The notes under the pieces were generated by a model. That model was given only the letters and a program-made list of their open reading frames with translations. It was not told the origin of the DNA and searched no databases. Positions 6,543 to 10,829 of a stretch of DNA of 10,829 bases are shown here, piece after piece. Source of the stretch: Dehalococcoidia bacterium (GTDB lineage: Bacteria > Chloroflexota > Dehalococcoidia > GIF9 > UBA5629); assembly GCA_007280145.1 (NCBI GenBank), contig QYPU01000103.1:1-10829 (forward strand), in the 5' to 3' direction. The first letter of the stretch is position 1. Each line of letters starts with the position of its first letter. A program made the position numbers and the translations under genes.

Positions 6543-7521
6543 CCTTAAAATGGGTGTCACCGGCCAACATGCCGTCGATGATGCTCTGGAAGAATACGAC
6601 TCACCGGACACGGTGGAACTGATAACCGCAGCCTTTGAGTCAAGAGGCCACGAAGTGGTCAGGCTGGGCGGTGGGGAACAATTCCTCGATAATGTCCGGC
6701 ATGAAAAAGTGGACATCGCCTTCAACATCGCCGAGGGCAGGGGCAGCCACCGCAGTCGTGAGGCCCAGATACCTTCCATCTTAGAAATGCTGGACATACC
6801 CTATACCGGCTCTGATCCTCAATGTCTTGCTGTATGCCTGGATAAACCCGCCACCAAAAAGCTGGTGGCGGCGGACGACATCATAACCCCGAAGTGGCTG
6901 ACCATGGCTTCCGAGCAAGAACTCCGATGTACCGCATGGGAAGATTTTCCCTACCCGGCCATTGTCAAGCCGGCATATGAAGGTTCAAGTAAAGGTATTC
7001 GTTTTACTTCTCTGGCATACAGCGCTAAACAGGCGCAGAAAGAAGCATTAAGAACACTGGAGTGCTACCGGCAACCGGTGATGATTGAGGAATTCATAGA
7101 CGGCGACGAGGTTGCGGTAGGTATCATCGGGAATAATCCGCACAGGATAGTCGGCATCATGCGCGTCGTACCCAGAAAGAAAAACGGGCATTTTATCTAC
7201 TCGCTGGAAGTTAAACGTGATTACCTTAACCTGGTTGACTATGAGTGTCCCGCTCATCTCGACCCGGAGGCTATGGAAAAGCTGGCAGAATCCAGCCTCA
7301 AGGTTTTTAAAGCGCTGGGATGCCGGGATTTCGCCCGGGTGGACTTCAGGGTCAGCCCCGAGGGGATACCATATTTTATCGAAATAAATCCCCTGCCCGG
7401 GCTGGGCACTTACAGCGACCTGATAATTATGGCCAAAATGATGGGCTGGAAGCATAAAGAAGTAATCGGCGCCGTGCTTGATGCGGCACTGGAGAGGTAC
7501 CCGCAATGCGTGCGCGTGTAG
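6520..7521 (+). CDS. Ddl-like ATP-grasp ligase (first of two)
   Basis: A 333-aa carboxylate-amine ligase of the D-alanine-D-alanine ligase-like ATP-grasp group. It would form an acyl-phosphate and join it to an amine. Visible are FNIAEG (68-73), PYTGSDP (94-100), CLDK (106-109), the ATP-binding IVKPAYEGSSKGI (148-160, K150), the adenine-contact strand IEEFIDGDE (189-197), and the Mg ligands D275 (RVDFR), E288 and N290 (EINPLPG). S299 aligns with the Ddl catalytic serine near the end, but its neighbouring histidine is Y298, and the Ddl N-terminal GGxSxE signature is missing. It is therefore probably not a cell-wall Ddl. ATG 6520 has AAAGGAG six bases upstream, inside the kamA 3' end. Its overlap with kamA and the second ligase suggests coupled translation. 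Substrates are inferred, not seen; a beta-amino acid is the natural candidate. Confidence 0.85.
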   Translation: MRIGLSYDLKMGVTGQHAVDDALEEYDSPDTVELITAAFESRGHEVVRLGGGEQFLDNVRHEKVDIAFNIAEGRGSHRSREAQIPSILEMLDIPYTGSDPQCLAVCLDKPATKKLVAADDIITPKWLTMASEQELRCTAWEDFPYPAIVKPAYEGSSKGIRFTSLAYSAKQAQKEALRTLECYRQPVMIEEFIDGDEVAVGIIGNNPHRIVGIMRVVPRKKNGHFIYSLEVKRDYLNLVDYECPAHLDPEAMEKLAESSLKVFKALGCRDFARVDFRVSPEGIPYFIEINPLPGLGTYSDLIIMAKMMGWKHKEVIGAVLDAALERYPQCVRV

Positions 7522-8591
7522 CCATCGTATATAATGAGCCGATTCCGTCGCGCTATGACACCGCCGGCGAGGAAAAGGCGGTAAAGGGTGTTCTTGATGC
7601 TGTGGTCGCCGTGCGCCGTTCCCTGCTGGAACTTGACTGTGAAGTGACCCGCGTACCGCTAACACCGCCGTTTGAGCGCGTTGTGGAGAAACTTGGTTTA
7701 AAGGATGTGGACCAGGTATTCAACCTCTTCGAGGGCTTCTGTGGCCAGCCGGAAACAGAAGCCCTGGTGCCAGAATACCTGGAGGGTATCGGGATACCTT
7801 TTACCGGCTGTCCGGCTACGGCACTGGGGCTGTGCCTGGACAAGGCCAAGGTTAAGGTGCTGCTGCAAGCCGCCGGAATTCCCACCCCTGATTTTCAGTT
7901 ACTTAACCTGGAGACACTGCACATGTTTCAGTTGAGCTATCCTTGTATTGTTAAGCCCCGCAGAGAGGACGCCAGCCACGGCATCAATGTAGCGAGTGTT
8001 GTCAATGACTCAACCTCGCTGCTATCGCAAGTGAAACTGGTAAGCGGCGCCTACGGCAACTCACTGGTGGAAGAGTTTATCAATGGACGCGAGTTCAATG
8101 CTACGGTAATTGGTAACTCTCAGTGCAGTGTTTTACCTGTTTCTGAAATAATCTATTCGCTGCCTCCTGAGATGCCGGAAATCCTCACCTTCGCCGCCAA
8201 GTGGGAGCCGGATAGCCCGTATTTCCGGGGAACGAAAGTAGTCTGCCCGGCTAAAATCACGGCTAAAGAGAGGGAAAACATTAATAAACTGGCGCTGGCA
8301 GCTTTTAGACTGCTTGGCTGCCGGGGCTATGCCCGGGTGGATATGCGTATGGACAGGGAAGGGCGGTTGAACGTTATCGAGGTAAACTCCAACCCGGATA
8401 TATCCCCTGACGCCGGCGCTGCCCGCCAGGCAGCCGCCGCCGGAATGGATTACACATGCTTTGTCGAGAAGATTGTACGAATTGCGCTGGAGAAGGAAGA
8501 ACATGGCTATCAAGATTCGTCATTTACAGGAAAAAGACAAGCCGGCTATAATGAAAATACTGCGACATACACCCGAGTTCAAGCCGTCTGA
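7506..8591 (+). CDS. Ddl-like ATP-grasp ligase (second, divergent)
   Basis: A 361-aa ATP-grasp ligase related to but clearly distinct from the preceding one. Visible are VFNLFEG (71-77), PFTGCP (98-103), CLDKAK (110-115), IVKPRREDASHGI (148-160, K150), VEEFINGRE (188-196), RVDMR with D279, and EVNSNPD with E292 and N294. The end of the active site is NSNPDISPDAG (294-304) in place of the PGxTxHS segment of true Ddl, so it belongs to a different subfamily, probably with a different acceptor or donor. Expected conserved sequence ends near residue 332; the last ~29 residues are read out of frame over the start of the GNAT gene and look non-homologous, as if an original stop codon was lost. ATG 7506 has GGAGAGG upstream; the gene overlaps the first ligase by 16 bp and the GNAT gene by 89 bp. 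Confidence 0.84.
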   Translation: MRARVAIVYNEPIPSRYDTAGEEKAVKGVLDAVVAVRRSLLELDCEVTRVPLTPPFERVVEKLGLKDVDQVFNLFEGFCGQPETEALVPEYLEGIGIPFTGCPATALGLCLDKAKVKVLLQAAGIPTPDFQLLNLETLHMFQLSYPCIVKPRREDASHGINVASVVNDSTSLLSQVKLVSGAYGNSLVEEFINGREFNATVIGNSQCSVLPVSEIIYSLPPEMPEILTFAAKWEPDSPYFRGTKVVCPAKITAKERENINKLALAAFRLLGCRGYARVDMRMDREGRLNVIEVNSNPDISPDAGAARQAAAAGMDYTCFVEKIVRIALEKEEHGYQDSSFTGKRQAGYNENTATYTRVQAV

Positions 8592-8982
8592 GGTGGTGGT
8601 TGCCGAGGAAGTCATTGACGGCTGCCTGAAAGACCCCGTGAATTCGGGATATTATACCCTGGTTGCAGAGGACGGCTCTGGGATACTGGGCTATATTTCC
8701 TACGGGCCTACCCCGCTGACCGAAGGCACCTGGGACCTGTACTGGGAGGCAGTTGCTCAGGAAATCCGGGGGCAAGGCATCGGCAGTGCCCTCATGCAGG
8801 CGGCGGAGGAGGAAATCAGGAAAGCTGAGGGGAGACTGGCTCTTATCGAAACATCCTCTACGCCGGCCTATGAAAAGACACGGCGCTTTCACCTGGGTCT
8901 CGGCTATGAAATAATCGCCCGCATCCCCGACTTCTATTCTCCCGAAGATGACAAGATAATCCTACAAAAGCGTCTGAGATAG
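8503..8982 (+). CDS. GNAT family N-acetyltransferase
   Basis: A 159-aa acyl-CoA-dependent N-acetyltransferase. Motif A of the fold is clear: a WDLYWEAV strand (77-84) followed by RGQGIG (89-94), which binds the CoA pyrophosphate, then the SALMQAAEEEIR helix. The C-terminal part has the usual YEKTRRFHLGLGYE segment (123-136). I chose ATG 8503, preceded by AAGGAAG, because MAIKIRHLQEKD is the normal beta-1 start; an upstream TTG at 8461 would add 14 unlikely residues. The gene begins inside the 3' end of the second ligase gene and is the last clear member of the kamA operon. It likely acetylates an amine of the pathway product or intermediate. It is much shorter than the beta-lysine acetyltransferase AblB as I recall it (about 270 aa), so AblB itself is unlikely. 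No terminator follows. Confidence 0.85.
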   Translation: MAIKIRHLQEKDKPAIMKILRHTPEFKPSEVVVAEEVIDGCLKDPVNSGYYTLVAEDGSGILGYISYGPTPLTEGTWDLYWEAVAQEIRGQGIGSALMQAAEEEIRKAEGRLALIETSSTPAYEKTRRFHLGLGYEIIARIPDFYSPEDDKIILQKRLR

Positions 8983-9018
8983 AATTCAGCAGGAATTGCT
9001 TTTAGGAAAGACCGCGTC

Positions 9019-9399
9019 ATGGCTGAATATCTGCAATATTTCGTGCTTAGCTTCGTCCCCCTGTTCATTGTTATCGACGCCTTCGGCAATCTGCCGTTCG
9101 TCATCTCGATGGGTGAGGATATGAATAAGCAGGAACGTCGCAAGATGGTTCATATCGCCATCATCACAGCTACGGCGGTTGGCCTGGTATTTCTCTTCTT
9201 TGGCCAGTTTATCCTGAATGTGATGGGTAACTCCGTCGGAGCATTTGCCATTGCCGGCGGGATTATCCTACTGGTGTTGCCGGTAAAGCACATGTCAACA
9301 GGTCACATGGTCACCGCTGTAAAAGAGGAGATGGTAGCTGTTATACCCATCGGCACGCCGCTAACGGTGGGCCCAGCGACGGGTGCTGAGGCCAGGTAA
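9019..9399 (+). pseudogene. Truncated MarC family integral membrane protein
   Basis: The 126-residue reading frame matches the N-terminal part of MarC/YhgN-type six-helix membrane proteins: FVPLFIVIDAFGNLPFVIS (12-30), the ERRKM loop, VGLVFLFFGQFILNVMG, and the FAIAGGIILL helix. The frame then reaches the conserved re-entry segment VIPIGTPLTVGPAT (108-121), normally followed by further membrane helices, but diverges into GAEAR and a TAA. MarC proteins are usually about 200 residues, so roughly 40% is missing. No continuation is visible in any frame before the inverted-repeat element 42 bp downstream, which suggests a deletion or insertion at about 9380. The start ATG has AGGA 11 bases upstream and lies 36 bp after the GNAT gene, so it could be cotranscribed. 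Physiological role of the family is poorly defined; this copy is probably non-functional. Confidence 0.75.
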
Positions 9400-9441
9400 G
9401 TCAAGGGAGGGTTCTTAAAATAGTCATATAGTGCGAGGAAT

Positions 9442-9559
9442 GTCATTGCGAGGAGCGTAAGCAGCAAAGCAATCTCGGCGGAGAGGGGCAAAGGGGGGGT
9501 GACGCACTCCGCCGCAGCCCTACCGAGATTGCCACGGCACTCCCGTGCCTCGCAACGAC
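9442..9559. repeat. 118-bp imperfect inverted-repeat (REP/MITE-like) element
   Basis: The left arm (9442-9477) begins GTCATTGCGAGG and ends CAATCTCG. The right arm (9524-9559) read in reverse begins GTCGTTGCGAGG and ends CAATCTCG. Both arms are 36 nt and match at both ends, with mismatches in the middle. The 46-bp centre is rich in G and C and includes a run of seven G. CTTAAAA occurs on both sides (9414-9420 and 9574-9580). TGCGAGGA also occurs just outside the left arm (9432-9439). No transposase is encoded. Similar 'CATTGCGAGG...GCAATCTC' elements are dispersed in many Dehalococcoidia and deltaproteobacterial genomes, as I recall. Confidence 0.75.
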
Positions 9560-9629
9560 ACGTTGGGGGCAACCTTAAAAGGCAGCTTTGGTTTAACAAA
9601 ACACGGCCAAAAGGAGTACAAATTTAAGC

Positions 9630-10829
9630 ATGAGGTTAATAAATTATCTTGCCCTGATTCTGGTACTGGCACTGGTACTGGTACCAACGCCGGTCAATGC
9701 TGCCGGCTGAGAGGGCGGTGTTTGCCCCGGAGTTACCGGGGAGACTGGCCAAAGCTCAGGCAGGGTGGGCACTGAGGCAACGATTGTTATCATCAGCACC
9801 GGCCGCACGCTGGGCGGAGATTACAGATTATGGTGGGGTTACTGGATAGATAAACCCGCTGAGACCAACTTCGAGCTACTTCGGGGCACGGCCGAGACGG
9901 GCACATACGAGGTCGTAATCCATTTCATTGTGCCTGAAGTTCCCTACAAGCCAGGTAACTATTTCATTACTTTCTACAACCCGCGCGTCAACCCTAAAGG
10001 CGCCGCAGCTACTATCTTGTTCAAAGTCGAGCCCGGCGTAGAAGCCAGCCCATCATCATCCTTGCCCGGCTCCACAGTCAGTATCAAGGGCACCGCCTTC
10101 CCCGCCAATGATGACAGCATTCAACTGAGCTTCGATGGCAAGGCTACCAATATTGAAATCGCCACCAATGGTCTGGGCAGTTTCACGGCTGAGTTCACCA
10201 TTCCCGATACCATCGCCGGCAACCACAGCTTTAAGGCCAATTCCGCAGAGATGTATATAACAAAACCGCCCACCGCCAGCCTCAAGGTCGTGCCCATCAT
10301 CGGCCTTGAACCCGAATTTCCCGAAATCGGCAAGGAGGTCACCATCACCGGCCATGGCTTCGCCGCCAGCAGTCTGGTAACGATTGAATACGACGGCACT
10401 GCGGTAGCCAACTCGCCAACTACGGACGAAGTCGGCAACTTCACCCATACTTTCAATATACCGGAAAACTCTGAATCCAAGCATAGCGTTGTCGCCACCG
10501 ATGGAGCTGGTAACGAGGCTACCTTCGGCATGTCCCTGGAAGGCCAGGCACCACCAGCACCAGCCACAATCTCGCCCAAGGCACAGAGATTCGGCTGGTT
10601 TGGCTCACAGCTCGTTCTTTTCAATTGGACCGAGGTCACTGACATCAGCGGCGTTACCTATACACTGGAGATAGCCGATAACCTCAATTTCTTCCCCCTG
10701 GCGCCCCGTATGAGAAAGACAGGGCTGTCTCAGCCTACCTGCCTTGTCAATGTTGAGCCCGGCACCCATTACTGGCGAGTTAAAGCCGTTGATGGCGCTG
10801 GCAACGAAAGCGCGTGGACGCTTTCTCCC
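9630..10829 (+). CDS. Secreted Ig-like/fibronectin-like repeat protein, interrupted by in-frame TGA, 3' partial
   Basis: One frame runs from ATG 9630 to the window edge (400 codons), broken only by TGA at 9708-9710. The first 26 codons give a textbook signal peptide, MRLINYLALILVLALVLV followed by an NAA cleavage region. After the TGA come beta-rich modules typical of extracellular proteins: one at about codons 45-135 (RLWWGY, PGNYFITFYNP), an IPT/TIG-like domain from about 137 (PGSTVSIKGTAF), another from about 225 (GKEVTITGHGFAAS), and a fibronectin-type module from about 305 (PPAPATISPK, VTYTLEIADN, GTHYWRVKAVDGAGNES). These are probably cell-surface or adhesive domains. AAGGAG lies 13 bases upstream. 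TGA is a normal stop in kamA and other genes here, so recoding is unlikely; a nonsense mutation or base error is more likely. If translation starts after the TGA, GTG 9765 is the first candidate, but it loses the signal peptide. The C-terminus lies outside the window. Confidence 0.72.
9660..9683 (+). repeat. CTGGTA/CTGGCA hexamer repeat in signal-peptide codons
   Basis: CTGGTA, CTGGCA, CTGGTA, CTGGTA run in tandem and encode LVLALVLV, the hydrophobic core of the signal peptide. A six-base unit keeps the frame if copies are gained or lost. Confidence 0.7.

Noticed and set aside
7048..7665. 205-codon minus-strand ORF across the ligase junction
   Set aside because: Antisense shadow of two well-supported ATP-grasp genes, low-complexity and without homologous motifs.
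8461..8502. TTG start adding 14 residues to the GNAT protein
   Set aside because: The added residues overlap ligase codons and precede the normal beta-1 start; ATG 8503 has a better ribosome site.
9545..9775. 76-codon + strand ORF rich in GTGTGT
   Set aside because: It reads the hexamer repeat of the signal-peptide codons in a shifted frame; the GT repeat is an artefact of that frame.
9630..10829. Selenoprotein at the in-frame TGA
   Set aside because: The TGA sits just after a signal peptide in a surface protein with no redox motif, and no obvious SECIS hairpin; mutation or error is simpler.

Overview
The window looks like part of the chromosome of an uncultured anaerobic bacterium, most likely a Chloroflexota (Dehalococcoidia-type) lineage. 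Evidence: the family mix (KamA-type radical SAM enzyme, tandem Ddl-like ATP-grasp ligases, short winged-helix regulators with strong AAGGAGGT ribosome sites, secreted IPT/Ig-like plus fibronectin-type proteins) and a GTCATTGCGAGG...CAATCTCG inverted-repeat element of a kind I recall from such genomes. This is from memory, not a search, so the placement is moderate confidence. No rRNA, tRNA, CRISPR array or intact transposase is visible.

Layout. (1) 1-1457: a promoter, then a membrane-associated M28 zinc peptidase on the + strand. (2) 1458-2071: about 600 AT-rich bases without a convincing gene, holding small repeats and hairpins. (3) 2072-4932, minus strand: a probable three-gene operon, winged-helix regulator then MFS transporter with a long extra C-terminal helical region then a DUF5752-like small protein. 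(4) 4933-5162: divergent control region with a near-consensus sigma70 promoter on the + strand and a perfect 9-bp inverted repeat beside it. (5) 5163-8982, + strand: a tightly overlapping operon of a lysine 2,3-aminomutase-like enzyme, two different Ddl-like ATP-grasp ligases and a GNAT acetyltransferase. (6) 9019-9399: a MarC-family membrane protein that stops after about 60% of normal length, followed by a 118-bp imperfect inverted-repeat element. (7) 9630-10829: a secreted multi-domain Ig-like/fibronectin-like protein, open to the window edge but with one in-frame TGA directly after the signal peptide.

How they may work together. The most interesting unit is (5). The aminomutase keeps the iron-sulfur cysteines, the PLP lysine and both aspartates that bind the substrate epsilon-amino group in known lysine 2,3-aminomutases, so beta-lysine or a close beta-amino acid is a reasonable product. 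Two carboxylate-amine ligases and an acetyltransferase translated as one overlapping unit suggest that this product is built into a small, possibly acetylated, peptide-like metabolite. The divergent regulator and transporter could control or export it, but that link rests only on gene order.
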